64,000 nt of DNA from Micromonospora humi (GTDB lineage: Bacteria > Actinomycetota > Actinomycetes > Mycobacteriales > Micromonosporaceae): NCBI RefSeq assembly GCF_900090105.1, contig NZ_FMDM01000001.1, positions 248,001 to 312,000 on the forward strand, in the 5' to 3' direction. Positions 25,772 to 34,972 of this stretch are shown piece after piece (positions within the stretch are counted from its first letter, which is position 1; every line of letters begins with the position of its first letter). The translations under genes were made by a program, and so were the position numbers. The notes under the pieces were generated by a model. The model saw only the letters and a program-made list of their open reading frames with translations. It was not told the DNA's origin and searched no databases.

Positions 25772-27712
25772 ATGGCGAGGGTGATCGGCCCCCGGACCCC
25801 GTCGGAGGGGGAGGCGACGACCGAGGAGTCGCCGTTGCCGGAGCTGGCGGACGGACACTGGATGAACCGGGCCACCGAGTTCGCCCACACCAGCTTCTGG
25901 GCGGTGGCCCGGCGGCTGCCCGCGCTCGTCCGTGAAGCCGTCGGCCTGGCCTGGTCGACCAGCCGGCGGGACACGATCGCCTCGATCGGGCTCAACGTCG
26001 CCGCCGGAGTGCTCACCACGCTCGGCCTGCTCGCCACGACCGGCGTGCTCCGGCAGCTCTTCGCCGCCGGGCCCACCCCGGACCGGATCCGCGCGGCCCT
26101 GCCGGCGCTGCTGGTCGCGGCCGCCGCCGTGACCGGTCGCGGCGCGCTGACCATCGCCGCGGGATGGGCGCAGGCCCGGCTCATCCCACAGATCAACTAC
26201 CAGGTGGAGCTGCGGCTCTTCGAGGCCACCACCGCCGTCGAGCTGGCCGCCTTCGACGACGCCGGCTTCGCCGAGGAGATGGACCGGGCCCGTGACCGCG
26301 GCATGGCCGAGGCCGCGTCGATCGTGGACCACAGCGTCAACCTGGTGACCGGTCTGGTGGGCGTGCTGGCCACCGCCGCCGCGGTCACCGTCATCCAGCC
26401 CTTGCTGCTGCCCTGCCTGCTCCTGGCCGCCGTGCCCGAGGCGGCCACCGCGGTCAAGCTGGCCCGCCGGCAATACCTCGCCCTGCTGGCCTGGATCACC
26501 CGCCGTCGCCGGATGTACATGCTGGCCCGGCTGATGGCCGACCGGCACACGGCCGCGGAGATCCGCGCCTACCAGATGCGCGACTTCCTGCTCGCCGAAT
26601 ACCACCGGATGATGACCGTGGAGACCGGGGCACAGCTACGGCTGGCCCGCTCCCAGACCGTCACCCGCGCACTCGGCCTCTCCGTCACCGGGGTCGCCGC
26701 GTTCGCCGTCTACGCCGTGCTCGGTGGCCTGCTGCTCACCGGTGTGGTCGCGCTGGCCGCGGCGGCCACCGCGCTGCTCGCCCTGCAGTCCGCGCGCAGC
26801 AGCCTGCGTACCGCCATCTTCGCCACCAACTCGCTCTACGAGGACGCCCTCTACTACCAGGACTACCGGGACTTCCTCGACCGCGCCGGCCGGCGCATCC
26901 CGACCGGCGGCGACCGCCCGGTCGACGGGTTCGACCGGATCGACCTCGACCGGGTCAGCCTGCGCTACCCGGACACCGAGGCCGCCGCCGTGGACGAGGT
27001 CAGCCTCAGCTTCCGGCGCGGTGAGGTGGTCGCGCTGGTGGGGGAGAACGGCTCCGGCAAGACCACGCTGGCCAAGCTGATCGCCGGCCTCTACCGGCCC
27101 ACCGGCGGCAGCATCCGTTGGGACGGCGTGGACGCCGCCGACCTCGACCCCCGGCAGCTCGCTGCCCAGGTCGCGGTGATGAGCCAGGACTGGTGGAAGT
27201 TCCCGTTCACCGCCGGGCAGAACATCCGCGTCGGCCGCCACGACCGGACCGGCCGGGACGGACCCAGCGTGGAGGCCGCCGCTCGGGACGCCGCGGCGCA
27301 CGACATGATCAGCGAGCTGCCGTTCGGGTACGACACCTTGCTGGACCGGCAGTTCAAGAACGGCCAGGACCTGTCCGGCGGGCAGTGGCAGCGGCTGGTG
27401 GCCGCGCGTGGCCTCTACCGCGACGCCCGGCTGCTGATCTGCGACGAGCCCTCCGCGGCCCTGGACGCGCGCGCCGAGCACGCCCTCTTCGCGCACCTGC
27501 GCCGGCACCCGGACCGGGCCGTCGTGCTGATCACCCACCGGCTCGCGAACGTCCGGCACGCCGACCGGATCTTCGTCATGGACCACGGCCGGCTGGTGCA
27601 GTCCGGCGACCACGACACGCTGATGGCCTCCGACGGGCTCTACCGGGAGCTGTTCGAGTTGCAGGCGTCCGGCTACCTGGCCGGCGCCGGCGGGCCGGCC
27701 GCCGACCGTTGA
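25772..27712 (+). CDS. ABC exporter half-transporter (permease + ATPase)
   Basis: A 646-residue fused exporter. The membrane domain has about six helices in residues 60-360. The ATPase has Walker [11 protein letters not shown], signature LSGGQWQR, Walker [15 protein letters not shown] and the H-loop ITHRLANV. The N-terminal 50 residues are hydrophilic, ending in [19 protein letters not shown], and resemble ABC proteins seen near RiPP or lantibiotic loci, although no peptide gene is visible here. The start ATG has GGAGGAGGAGG upstream. It is a single gene and would act as a homodimer. The substrate is unknown. Confidence 0.92.
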   Translation: MARVIGPRTPSEGEATTEESPLPELADGHWMNRATEFAHTSFWAVARRLPALVREAVGLAWSTSRRDTIASIGLNVAAGVLTTLGLLATTGVLRQLFAAGPTPDRIRAALPALLVAAAAVTGRGALTIAAGWAQARLIPQINYQVELRLFEATTAVELAAFDDAGFAEEMDRARDRGMAEAASIVDHSVNLVTGLVGVLATAAAVTVIQPLLLPCLLLAAVPEAATAVKLARRQYLALLAWITRRRRMYMLARLMADRHTAAEIRAYQMRDFLLAEYHRMMTVETGAQLRLARSQTVTRALGLSVTGVAAFAVYAVLGGLLLTGVVALAAAATALLALQSARSSLRTAIFATNSLYEDALYYQDYRDFLDRAGRRIPTGGDRPVDGFDRIDLDRVSLRYPDTEAAAVDEVSLSFRRGEVVALVGENGSGKTTLAKLIAGLYRPTGGSIRWDGVDAADLDPRQLAAQVAVMSQDWWKFPFTAGQNIRVGRHDRTGRDGPSVEAAARDAAAHDMISELPFGYDTLLDRQFKNGQDLSGGQWQRLVAARGLYRDARLLICDEPSAALDARAEHALFAHLRRHPDRAVVLITHRLANVRHADRIFVMDHGRLVQSGDHDTLMASDGLYRELFELQASGYLAGAGGPAADR

Positions 27713-27790
27713 CCTCCAGCGCACTCGAACTCCTACCGTGACCGGACCGGCCGCCGCCCGGTCAGCGCGGCGTCACACCCTGGAGTTCCC

Positions 27791-28840
27791 ATGCGCTACC
27801 GCGTCCTCGGCGGCACCGGCATCGAGGTCAGCGTCCACTGTCTCGGCACCATGATGTTCGGCGCGGTCGGCAACCCCGACCACGACGACTGCGGACGGAT
27901 CGTGCACGCGGCGCTGGATCGCGGCGTCAACGTCGTGGACACCGCCGACATGTACTCGGCGGGGGAGTCCGAGGTGATCGTCGGCAAAGCGCTGCGCGGC
28001 CGGCGTGACGACGTGGTGCTCGCCACCAAGGTGCACTTCCCGATGGGCGAGGGCCCCAACCGGGGCGGCAACTCGCGGCGCTGGATCGTCCGCGCGGTCG
28101 AGGAGAGCCTGCGCCGGCTGGGCACCGACTGGATCGACCTCTACCAGGTCCACCGGCCCGACCACACCACCGATGTCGAGGAGACCCTCGGCGCGCTCAC
28201 CGACCTGGTCCGGGCCGGCAAGATCCGCGCGTTCGGCTGCTCGACCTTCCCGGCCGACGAGATCGTGGAGGCGCAGCACGTCGCCGAACGGCGGGCGCTC
28301 GGCCGGTTCCGCACCGAGCAGCCGCCGTACTCGATCCTGGCGCGCGGGATCGAGACGTCGGTGCTGCCGGTCTGCCGCCGCTACCGGATGGGCGTGCTGG
28401 TCTGGAGCCCGCTGGCCGCCGGCTTTCTGTCCGGGCGCTATCGGCGGGACCGGCCGGTCGACCTCACCGCCGGCCGGCCGGCGCTCACCCCGGCCCGGTT
28501 CGACCCGGCGCTGCCCGGCAACGCCGCGAAGTACGCCGCCGTCGAGGACCTGGCGGCGCTCGCCGACGAGATCGGGTGCACGCTGCCGCAACTCGCGGTG
28601 GCGTTCACCGCGGCGCACCCGGCGGTCACCTCGACGATCATCGGGCCGCGCACCATGGACCAGTTGGACGCGCTGCTCGCCGGCGCGACGCTGACACTCG
28701 ACGACGCGGTGCTCGACCGGATCGACGAGATCGTGCCGCCGGGGGTGAACCTCTACCAGCCGGACGGGGCGTGGTCCCCGCCGACGCTCACCGATCCCGC
28801 GCTGCGCCGCCGCCCGCTGGCGGAACGCGCCGCCGCCTGA
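27791..28840 (+). CDS. Aldo/keto reductase
   Basis: A 349-residue TIM-barrel NADPH oxidoreductase. Visible motifs include GVNVVDTADMYSAGESE with the catalytic Asp and Tyr, the catalytic Lys in VLATKVHF, and the NADPH-binding end region TSTIIGPRTMDQLDALL. The N-terminus MRYRVLGGTGIEVS is typical of the YajO/Tas-like group that acts on aldehydes. It starts at ATG 27791, 78 bases after the ABC exporter. No pathway partner is evident. Confidence 0.93.
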   Translation: MRYRVLGGTGIEVSVHCLGTMMFGAVGNPDHDDCGRIVHAALDRGVNVVDTADMYSAGESEVIVGKALRGRRDDVVLATKVHFPMGEGPNRGGNSRRWIVRAVEESLRRLGTDWIDLYQVHRPDHTTDVEETLGALTDLVRAGKIRAFGCSTFPADEIVEAQHVAERRALGRFRTEQPPYSILARGIETSVLPVCRRYRMGVLVWSPLAAGFLSGRYRRDRPVDLTAGRPALTPARFDPALPGNAAKYAAVEDLAALADEIGCTLPQLAVAFTAAHPAVTSTIIGPRTMDQLDALLAGATLTLDDAVLDRIDEIVPPGVNLYQPDGAWSPPTLTDPALRRRPLAERAAA

Positions 28841-29199
28841 CCCGCGCGTGCCCACTCCCGCCGCGCGTGCCGCGGTGCCTCGTCTGTCGCCGGCCCGCCG
28901 CCCGTAGATCTTGGTGAGGAACGGCCCCTCCGGGGGCCTTTTCCTTCCAAGATCTACGACGATCCTGCTGTTCGAGACGTCGATCCTGAAGTGTGATCGG
29001 CGGGAATTCGCAGTCGTGAGGCGGACGGGCCGGATGGCGTGGCTGCCCTGGCCGGGCTCGGTTTGCCGAGGGGCGGCGTCGCGTTCGGGCGTGTCGGGTG
29101 ACCGGGGCGCGGGGCTTGGGCGAGGGAGTGGGCGTGGCGGGCTGGTCCGAGCGTGCCGGGTGGTTGCCGGGGAGGGCGGGGTGGGGCAGGATCGCCGGA
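28841..29199. other. Gene-free region with extragenic palindrome
   Basis: This stretch contains the palindromic element at 28904-28957 and otherwise no convincing gene. In-frame extension of the downstream lipoprotein gene to 29098 has no signal peptide and no ribosome site. A CAGGAT box at 29188-29193, six bases before the lipoprotein ATG, may be its -10 element for a leaderless mRNA. Confidence 0.5.
28904..28957. repeat. Extragenic palindrome with GTAGATCTTGG arms
   Basis: Arms GTAGATCTTGG and CCAAGATCTAC enclose a second, inner hairpin GGCCCCTCCGGGGGCC at 28923-28938. It looks like one copy of a repeat family of actinomycete genomes; the GATCTTGG core recurs in the palindrome at 52956-53031. 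It could form a cruciform or act as a terminator for the aldo/keto reductase gene. Confidence 0.75.
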
Positions 29200-30288
29200 A
29201 TGCTCCGTCCCCGCCCTTGCCGTGCCGCGGTGATCGCCGCGCTCGCCCTGGTCACCGCCGGTTGCTCCGCGTCCGGGGCCGGAACCGGCGCCACCGCTCC
29301 CGGCGTCACCTCCTCCGCCGCGCCCGGTGCCTCGGCGGCCGTCGGCGGATCGGGCGCGCCGTCGGCGTCGTCCGCGCCGGCGGGCCGGGCCGGGATCGGC
29401 GCCCGACCGAGCGCCGCGGCAGCTCGGGCGTGCACCGTCTTCCCGGCCGACAACGTCTGGCACGCCGACGTCTCCCGGTTGCCGGTGCACTCCCGCTCCG
29501 CCGCGATGGTCGGCGCGATCGGGGCCGGCGCGAACGTGCACGCCGACTTCGGCTCCGGACAGTGGGAGGGCGCGCCGATCGGCATCCCGGTCACCGTCGT
29601 CCCGGCCGGGCAGCGGAAGGTCCCGGTCACCTTCGGGTACGCCGACGAGAGCGACCCGGGGCCGTACCCGATCCCGGCCGACGCGAAGGTGGAGGGCGGC
29701 CCGTCCGGCACCGGGGACCGGCACGTGATCGTCTGGGACCGGGCCGCCTGCCGGGCGTACGAGCTGTTCGACGCGCACCGCTCCGGCAGTGGCTGGCGGG
29801 CCGGCTCGGGTGCGGTCTTCGACCTGCGCTCGAACCGGATGCGCCGGGCGGGCTGGACGTCCGCCGACGCGGCCGGGTTGTCGGTGCTGGCCGGGCTGGT
29901 CCGCTACGACGAGGTGGCGGCCGGCCGGATCGACCACGCGATCCGGGTGACCGTGCCGCGTACCCGCACCGGCTGGACGTGGCCGGCCAGCCACTCCGCC
30001 TCGTCGGCCACCGACCCGGCCCTGCCGCAGCTCGGCCAGCGGCTGCGGCTCAAGCGTTCGGTCGACGTGTCCGGGCTGCCCCGGCAGGCCCGGATCGTGG
30101 CCGAGGCGATGCGGACCCACGGGATGATCGTGGCCGACCACGGCTCGGCCTGGTACCTCTCCGGCGCACCGGACCCGCGTTGGGACAACGACGCGTTGCA
30201 CGCCCTGGACCGCCTGCGCGGCAGCGACTTCGAGGTGGTGGACGCCGCCGGCCTGATGACCAACCCGAGGTCGGCCGCCGTCCGCTGA
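29200..30288 (+). CDS. Secreted lipoprotein of unknown function
   Basis: A 362-residue protein with a signal peptide ending in the lipobox VTAGCSAS, a low-complexity Ala/Gly/Ser linker of about 50 residues, and a folded domain beginning ACTVFPADNVWHADVSRLPVH. The domain includes DRHVIVWDRAACRAYELFDAH and ARIVAEAMRTHGMIVADHGSAWYLSG. It is related to conserved secreted proteins of unknown function with the FPxDNxW start. The frame upstream of ATG 29200 is rejected because the signal peptide begins here. No catalytic assignment is made. Confidence 0.8.
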   Translation: MLRPRPCRAAVIAALALVTAGCSASGAGTGATAPGVTSSAAPGASAAVGGSGAPSASSAPAGRAGIGARPSAAAARACTVFPADNVWHADVSRLPVHSRSAAMVGAIGAGANVHADFGSGQWEGAPIGIPVTVVPAGQRKVPVTFGYADESDPGPYPIPADAKVEGGPSGTGDRHVIVWDRAACRAYELFDAHRSGSGWRAGSGAVFDLRSNRMRRAGWTSADAAGLSVLAGLVRYDEVAAGRIDHAIRVTVPRTRTGWTWPASHSASSATDPALPQLGQRLRLKRSVDVSGLPRQARIVAEAMRTHGMIVADHGSAWYLSGAPDPRWDNDALHALDRLRGSDFEVVDAAGLMTNPRSAAVR

Positions 30289-30329
30289 ACCCGATCGACG
30301 CGGCCGGGCCGAGCGTCCACACTGTGCGG

Positions 30330-30878
30330 ATGGAACACCGTGACCTGGTCCGGGTGAGCAAGCGGATGTCGCTGGCGTTGCGCCACCGTCCCGACCGGTT
30401 CGGCCTGACCCTCGACCGCGCCGGCTGGGTGCCGGTCGCCGACCTGCTCGCCGCGATGCGGATCAGCCGCCCGGAGCTGGACGCGGTGGTGGCCGGCAAC
30501 GACAAGCAGCGATTCGCGGTCGAGCCCGGCCCGGACGGGGACGACCGGATCCGCGCCAGCCAGGGGCACTCGGTCCCGGTCGACCTCGGGCTGACCCCGG
30601 CCGTGCCGCCGGGGCGGCTCTTCCACGGCACCGCCGAGGACGTGCTGCCCGCCATCCGGGCGCAGGGGCTGCGCCGGGGGCGGCGACACCACGTACACCT
30701 GTCGGCGGACGTGCCCACGGCCCGGCGGGTCGGGGCGCGCCGCGGCGGCGCGGTGGTGGTGCTGGAGGTCGACGCCACCGCGATGGCCGCGAACGGCTAC
30801 GCCTTCTACCGGTCCGCGAACGGGGTGTGGTTGACCGACACCGTCCCGCCGGCCTATCTGAGCGTCAGCACGCCGTGA
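30330..30878 (+). CDS. kptA: RNA 2'-phosphotransferase / ADP-ribosyl-transferring Tpt1 homologue
   Basis: A 182-residue KptA/Tpt1 protein. It starts RVSKRMSLALRHRPDRFGL, which contains the first catalytic Arg-His, and continues with RLFHGTAEDVLPAIRAQGL, RRHHVHLSADVPTA and VVLEVDATAMAANG. In yeast Tpt1 the 2'-phosphate left by tRNA splicing is moved to NAD+, giving ADP-ribose 1''-2'' cyclic phosphate. In bacteria the native target is uncertain, and related enzymes can ADP-ribosylate nucleic-acid ends. Its 3' end overlaps the convergent sulfite-oxidase-like gene by 14 bases. Confidence 0.92.
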   Translation: MEHRDLVRVSKRMSLALRHRPDRFGLTLDRAGWVPVADLLAAMRISRPELDAVVAGNDKQRFAVEPGPDGDDRIRASQGHSVPVDLGLTPAVPPGRLFHGTAEDVLPAIRAQGLRRGRRHHVHLSADVPTARRVGARRGGAVVVLEVDATAMAANGYAFYRSANGVWLTDTVPPAYLSVSTP

Positions 30879-32136
30879 TCGGGTGCGCCACCACGGCGTC
30901 GAAGAGGTACGCGAGCGTGTTCGGGGCGGCCCGGTCCGGTTGGCCGGCACCGGTGCGGTCGGTGGCGCGGGCGCGCAACGTGTGCCGGCCGATCGCCGGT
31001 GGACGCCAGCGGACGGTCCAGCGCTGCCAGGGGCCGCCCCGGTCGGCGGTGACCAGGTCGGCCGGGCGCCACCCGTCGCCGGTGTCCACCTCGACCCGTT
31101 CGATCGGGCCGTTGCCGGACCAGGAGCGGCCGCGCAGCAGCAGTTCCTCGCCGGCCGGCACCCGCGCGTCCCAGGCCAGCTCGAACGCGCTCTTCACCGG
31201 CTGCGCGCCGAGCGCCGTGCCGTCGGTCGGGTGGCCGGGGCCGAACAGCCGGTAGAACTGGGTGTTCCACGGCGAGAACAGGGGCGTGGTGGAGACCTCG
31301 ACCGGGCCCACCCACTTGATCGAGGAGATGCCGATCCAGCCGGGCACCACCACCCGCACCGGGAAGCCGTGGTCGGCGGGCAGCGGCTCGCCGTTCATCT
31401 CGTACGCCAGCAGCACGTCGTCGAGCGCCTTGGCGATCGGCAGCGGCCGGCGGACCCGGCCCAGGTTCACCCCGCCGGTGACGTAGTCGGGGTCGAGGCC
31501 CTCGGGCATCACGTCGACCGCGTCGTCGCGCAGGCCGGCCCGGCGCAGCACGGTCCCCAGCGACACGCCCCGCCAGCGGGCCACGCCGACGCCGCCCAGC
31601 CCCCAGGCCACTCCCGGGGCGGCCACACCCTGCTGCTCGGCGAAGAACCGTCGCCCGTTGCCGGCGCACTCGACGAGCGCGGTGCTCTCCTCGGCCGGCA
31701 GCCGACGCAGCTCGTCGAGGCCGACCTCGACAGGCGCGGACCGGGTGGGCGCGCCACGCAGCCCGTCGCCGAACAGGCGCAGCCGCCAGGCGGTCGGGTC
31801 GAGGTGCGGGGTGACGGTGTGGTTGCGGACGAAGAAGCGGTCGGTCGGCACCACGTGGCCCTGACCCGCCATCGCCGACCACCGCATCTCGGCGTTGCTG
31901 CCCAGCGGGCGCAGCAGCTCCGGCGGCAGCGGCTTGGCGATCGGCGGGTCGACGCCGACCGGGGCGGAGGCCACCGCCACCGGCTCACGTTCCGCCGCCG
32001 CGGCGGTGACCGCGGCCATCGCCGCGCCCAGCTCCCGCAGCGCGTCGCGGTCGACGCCGTCGCCGCGCGCCTCACCGGCGAGCCACTGCCGGCTCCGCTG
32101 CGCGTCGTGGACGGCTTCGGCGTGGGAAGGGCTCAC
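30865..32136 (-). CDS. Molybdopterin sulfite-oxidase-like enzyme
   Basis: A 423-residue protein with the oxidoreductase molybdopterin-binding domain and a C-terminal Mo-co dimerisation domain. The Mo-coordinating Cys157 is in TALVECAGNGRR, and GHVVPTDRFFVRNHTVTPHL and GISSIKWVGPVEVS are the family landmarks. No heme domain and no Tat or Sec signal are seen, so it is probably cytoplasmic. The GTG start has GGAGGTCACCC upstream. In this sulfur island it would oxidise sulfite released by the sulfonate monooxygenase to sulfate. It is the last gene of the minus-strand run and has a shared promoter-type motif 35 bases upstream. Confidence 0.9.
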   Translation of the reverse strand: MSPSHAEAVHDAQRSRQWLAGEARGDGVDRDALRELGAAMAAVTAAAAEREPVAVASAPVGVDPPIAKPLPPELLRPLGSNAEMRWSAMAGQGHVVPTDRFFVRNHTVTPHLDPTAWRLRLFGDGLRGAPTRSAPVEVGLDELRRLPAEESTALVECAGNGRRFFAEQQGVAAPGVAWGLGGVGVARWRGVSLGTVLRRAGLRDDAVDVMPEGLDPDYVTGGVNLGRVRRPLPIAKALDDVLLAYEMNGEPLPADHGFPVRVVVPGWIGISSIKWVGPVEVSTTPLFSPWNTQFYRLFGPGHPTDGTALGAQPVKSAFELAWDARVPAGEELLLRGRSWSGNGPIERVEVDTGDGWRPADLVTADRGGPWQRWTVRWRPPAIGRHTLRARATDRTGAGQPDRAAPNTLAYLFDAVVAHPITAC

Positions 32137-32170
32137 GGGTGACCTCCGGGGTTCGGCGACGCTGCCTTTC

Positions 32171-32187
32171 CCTATTGAACCAGTAGG
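32171..32187 (-). promoter_or_regulatory. CCTAC-N7-ATAGG motif before the sulfite-oxidase-like gene
   Basis: On the minus strand the sequence reads CCTACTGGTTCAATAGG, 35 bases before the enzyme's start codon. The same CCTAC-N7-ATAGG arrangement occurs in the ssuA/ssuD divergent promoter at 36799-36815. It is a candidate operator for a common sulfur regulator. Confidence 0.45.
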
Positions 32188-32188
32188 A

Positions 32189-32827
32189 CTAGGTGGCGGC
32201 GAGCAGGGTCACCACACCGGCCGCCACCAGCACACCGGCCCAGAGCCGGTCGACGTTGAACCAGGCACGGCGCAGCACCCCGACGCCGAGCACCTCGTAC
32301 ACCAGCAGCGCGACGACCACCGCGACGCCGAGCATGGCGGCGGTGTGCACGGCCGCCGCGGCCAGCCCGGTCAGCGCGCCGGCCGGCGCCGCGGCCAGGT
32401 GCCCGGCATGGGGACCACCGCCGGTCGCCGGCTCGGCGAGCAGCACCGGCAGCAGCATCAGGCCCGCGCCGTGCGCCGCCGACATGAGGAAGGACCAGGC
32501 GGTGAGCTGGGCCGCCGACAGTCGCATGCCGGCCCAGCGGAAGTGCCGTTCGGAGAGCAGTCGCCACAGCCCGAACCCGACCAGCAGCACCCCACCGGCC
32601 ACCGCGAGCACGGTGCCGGCGGTCACCGAGCGGGTCGCGCTGACCAGCGCGGCGACCACCGCCACCGACGCCAGGTGACCGGCGGCGATCGGCGGCAGCG
32701 CGGCCAGCAGCGCGCTGCGACTCCGCTCCTGCAGGCCCCGAGCCACCGCGAAGAGCCAGCCCATCGCCGGGTTCAGGCCGTGGAACGCGCCGAGGCCGAC
32801 CAGCGCCGCCCAGGTCGCGCCGGTCAC
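32189..32827 (-). CDS. Multi-span membrane protein linked to the SBP56 gene
   Basis: A 212-residue integral membrane protein with about six transmembrane helices and a conserved first-helix motif GLGAFHGLNPAMGWLFAVARGLQ, plus His residues in AAHGAGLMLLPVLL and GGGPHAGHLA. These membrane-embedded His residues resemble metal-handling NicO/HupE-like transporters, but the family is not firmly recognised. Its GTG start overlaps the SBP56-type gene stop by four bases, so it is co-translated. SBP56-type methanethiol oxidases are copper proteins in bacteria, so metal supply to that enzyme is a possible role. That link is inference. Confidence 0.7.
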   Translation of the reverse strand: MTGATWAALVGLGAFHGLNPAMGWLFAVARGLQERSRSALLAALPPIAAGHLASVAVVAALVSATRSVTAGTVLAVAGGVLLVGFGLWRLLSERHFRWAGMRLSAAQLTAWSFLMSAAHGAGLMLLPVLLAEPATGGGPHAGHLAAAPAGALTGLAAAAVHTAAMLGVAVVVALLVYEVLGVGVLRRAWFNVDRLWAGVLVAAGVVTLLAAT

Positions 32828-34230
32828 GGGAAGCAGTACGAGTCGGACGAGGCGTCCCCGCCCTGCAACCGGGTCTGGTGCACCCGCCGGCCCCGGAACT
32901 CGTCGCCGCGCGGGAAGAAGCGCGGGTCCGGGACCAGGCCACCGGTCTCCGGGTCGACATCCAGCTTCGCCACCCAGGCGCCCACGCCGTCGGGATAGAA
33001 CTGGTCGTCCCAGGCGCCGTAGAGCGAGTTGCTGACGTAGACGCGGCGGCCGTCGCGGCTGATCTCCACCATCTGGGGGCCGCCGGCCAGCGGCTCGTCG
33101 GGGAAGGCCGGGTGCGGGGTACGGCCGACGATGCCGCCGAGGCGCACCGAGCCGACCCGCACCGGGTGGAGCGGGTCGCTGACGTCGTAGCGGATCAGCT
33201 CGCCGGTGCCCCAGCAGGAGACGTGCAGGAACCGGTCGTCCACCGACAGGTCGATGTCGGTGACCAGCGGCGGCACCGCGCCGAACGGCTTGAGCAGCTC
33301 CGGCAGGTCGGCCGGGTCGGCCGGCTCGGCCGGGATGTCGATCACCCTGGTCACCGCCCAGGCGTCGCCGTCGCGGTGCCACAGCCACACCGAGGCGGAG
33401 AGGTCCTCGACGCTGATCACCACGCCGACGAAGCCGTACGACCTGGTCGGGTCGTGCGCGGGGCGCAGCTCCAGCGCCATCTGGTACGCGTCGCCCAGGT
33501 CGACCCGCTGCACGTGACGGCGCTTCGCCAGGTCCCAGAAGTGCAGCGCGTGCCCGTAGCGGCGGCCCAGCAGCAGCTCACCGACGATGCCGTCCTCGAT
33601 CATCGACGGCGTGCCCCACTCGCTGGTGACCAGCACGTCCTGGGTGTAGTGCCACCAGAAGTCGTACGCCAGGAACTGTGGCCCCCGGTCGGCCTCCCAC
33701 GCCCCGCGTACCTCGAAGGTGGTGTGGTCGAGCACCGCGATCCCGCCGGGGCCCTCCTGCCCGTCGGCGCCGCCGAGGGCGGAGACGTAGATGCCGTCCG
33801 GCCCGCAGTGCACGGTGTGCGGGCGGGAGTAGCCGGCCCGCTTCCCCAACTCCTCCGCCTCGATCACCTTGACCAGCTCGGGGCGGCGCGGGTCCGGCTT
33901 GGTGTCCAGCACGTGGATCCGCGACGAGCGCAGCCCGGGCACGATCAGGTAGCGGCGCTCCACGTGCGGATGCGGCGCGGTCGGGCAGAGCGCGCTGCTG
34001 CACGCGTTCCACCCGAAGTGGTGCACCTCGTCGCCGGTGTGCGGCAGTTCGGTCCAGCCCACCACCCGGCCGTACGTGTCGGAGTCCGGGTCGGTGTCGA
34101 GCACCGCGATGGCGTCGGGGCGCTGCCCGGCGCGGTCGAACGCGGCCACGTAGGCGAGCTTCTCGGCCGGCGCGGCGGCGGCCAGGGCGGGGGAGGGGTA
34201 GAAGGACGGGTCGGGGGTCCAGCGGGTCAT
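32824..34230 (-). CDS. SBP56-type selenium-binding protein / methanethiol oxidase homologue
   Basis: A 468-residue beta-propeller protein of the selenium-binding protein 56 family. Clear segments are DEVHHFGWNACSSALCPTAP (with the family's Cys pair), RPHTVHCGPDGIYVSALGG, WWHYTQDVLVTSEWGTPSM, TDIDLSVDDRFLHVSCWGTGE and RVYVSNSLYGAWDDQFYPDG. Bacterial members (MtoX) oxidise methanethiol to formaldehyde, H2S and H2O2. It follows ssuB by 16 bases, with AGGGAG before the ATG. Placement in a sulfonate/sulfite island supports a role in degrading C1 organosulfur. No signal peptide is seen. Confidence 0.88.
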   Translation of the reverse strand: MTRWTPDPSFYPSPALAAAAPAEKLAYVAAFDRAGQRPDAIAVLDTDPDSDTYGRVVGWTELPHTGDEVHHFGWNACSSALCPTAPHPHVERRYLIVPGLRSSRIHVLDTKPDPRRPELVKVIEAEELGKRAGYSRPHTVHCGPDGIYVSALGGADGQEGPGGIAVLDHTTFEVRGAWEADRGPQFLAYDFWWHYTQDVLVTSEWGTPSMIEDGIVGELLLGRRYGHALHFWDLAKRRHVQRVDLGDAYQMALELRPAHDPTRSYGFVGVVISVEDLSASVWLWHRDGDAWAVTRVIDIPAEPADPADLPELLKPFGAVPPLVTDIDLSVDDRFLHVSCWGTGELIRYDVSDPLHPVRVGSVRLGGIVGRTPHPAFPDEPLAGGPQMVEISRDGRRVYVSNSLYGAWDDQFYPDGVGAWVAKLDVDPETGGLVPDPRFFPRGDEFRGRRVHQTRLQGGDASSDSYCFP

Positions 34231-34246
34231 CGGGTCTCCCTGACGG

Positions 34247-34972
34247 TCAGGCGGCGGGCACGCCGAGGCGGTCGAGCAGCCGCCGGCGCAGCGCGCCGAA
34301 GGCGGGGTCGTCGGGGCTCGGCGCGGGGCCGAGGCGGACCGGGATCTCCTCCGCGATCACACCCCCGTCGAGCAGCAGGACGCGGTCGGCGAGCAGCAGC
34401 GCCTCCTCCACGTCGTGGGTGACCAGCAGCGCGGCGAACCCGTGCTGGGCGCGCAGCCGGCGCAACAGCCCCTGCATGCGCAGCCGGGTCAGCGCGTCGA
34501 GCGCGCCGAACGGCTCGTCGAGCAGCAGCAGGTCCGGTTCGCGGACCAGCGCCCGGGCCACCGCGACCCGCTGCGCCTGCCCGCCGGAGAGTTCGGCCGG
34601 CCAGGCCCGGCCCCGGTCGGCGAGCCCGACCTCGGCCAGCGCGCGGGCGACCCGGCCGCCGACGTCCGGGCCGGCGAGGCCGAGCGCGACGTTGTCGGCG
34701 GCCCGCTTCCACGGCAGCAGCCGGTGTTCCTGGAACACCACGGCGGCGGCGCCGGGCAGCGTCCAGTGCCCGCCGGCGGCGTCGTCCAGCCCGGCGAGCA
34801 CGCGCAGCAGCGTGCTCTTGCCGGAGCCGCTGCCGCCGAGCAGCGCCACCGTCTCGCCGGCGGCGACGGTCAGGTCCACGCCGGCCAGCACCACGGTCGG
34901 GCCGAAGGAGCGGGTCACCGCGCGGGCGGTGAGCACCGGGCCGATCAGGTCGCGCGCAGGCCGCGTCGCCAC
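34247..34972 (-). CDS. ssuB: Sulfonate ABC transporter ATPase
   Basis: A 241-residue ATPase with Walker [14 protein letters not shown]-loop VVFQEHRLLPWKRAADN (typical of SsuB/TauB), signature LSGGQAQR and Walker B LLLLDEPFGALDALTR. GTG 34972 is chosen because GGAGG lies 8 bases upstream, which makes it overlap the ssuC gene by 28 bases. The neighbours (binding protein, permease, and divergent sulfonate monooxygenase) identify the system as alkanesulfonate uptake. Confidence 0.92.
   Translation of the reverse strand: MATRPARDLIGPVLTARAVTRSFGPTVVLAGVDLTVAAGETVALLGGSGSGKSTLLRVLAGLDDAAGGHWTLPGAAAVVFQEHRLLPWKRAADNVALGLAGPDVGGRVARALAEVGLADRGRAWPAELSGGQAQRVAVARALVREPDLLLLDEPFGALDALTRLRMQGLLRRLRAQHGFAALLVTHDVEEALLLADRVLLLDGGVIAEEIPVRLGPAPSPDDPAFGALRRRLLDRLGVPAA

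Noticed and set aside
25538..26605. Upstream extension of the pgi reading frame
   Set aside because: The extra residues are not conserved and lie antisense to the ABC exporter gene; the ATG at 25537 has a good ribosome site.
27739..27764. TGACCGG/CCGGTCA inverted repeat as exporter terminator
   Set aside because: The stem is only 7 bp with a long GC spacer and it lies close to the aldo/keto reductase start, so no function can be assigned.
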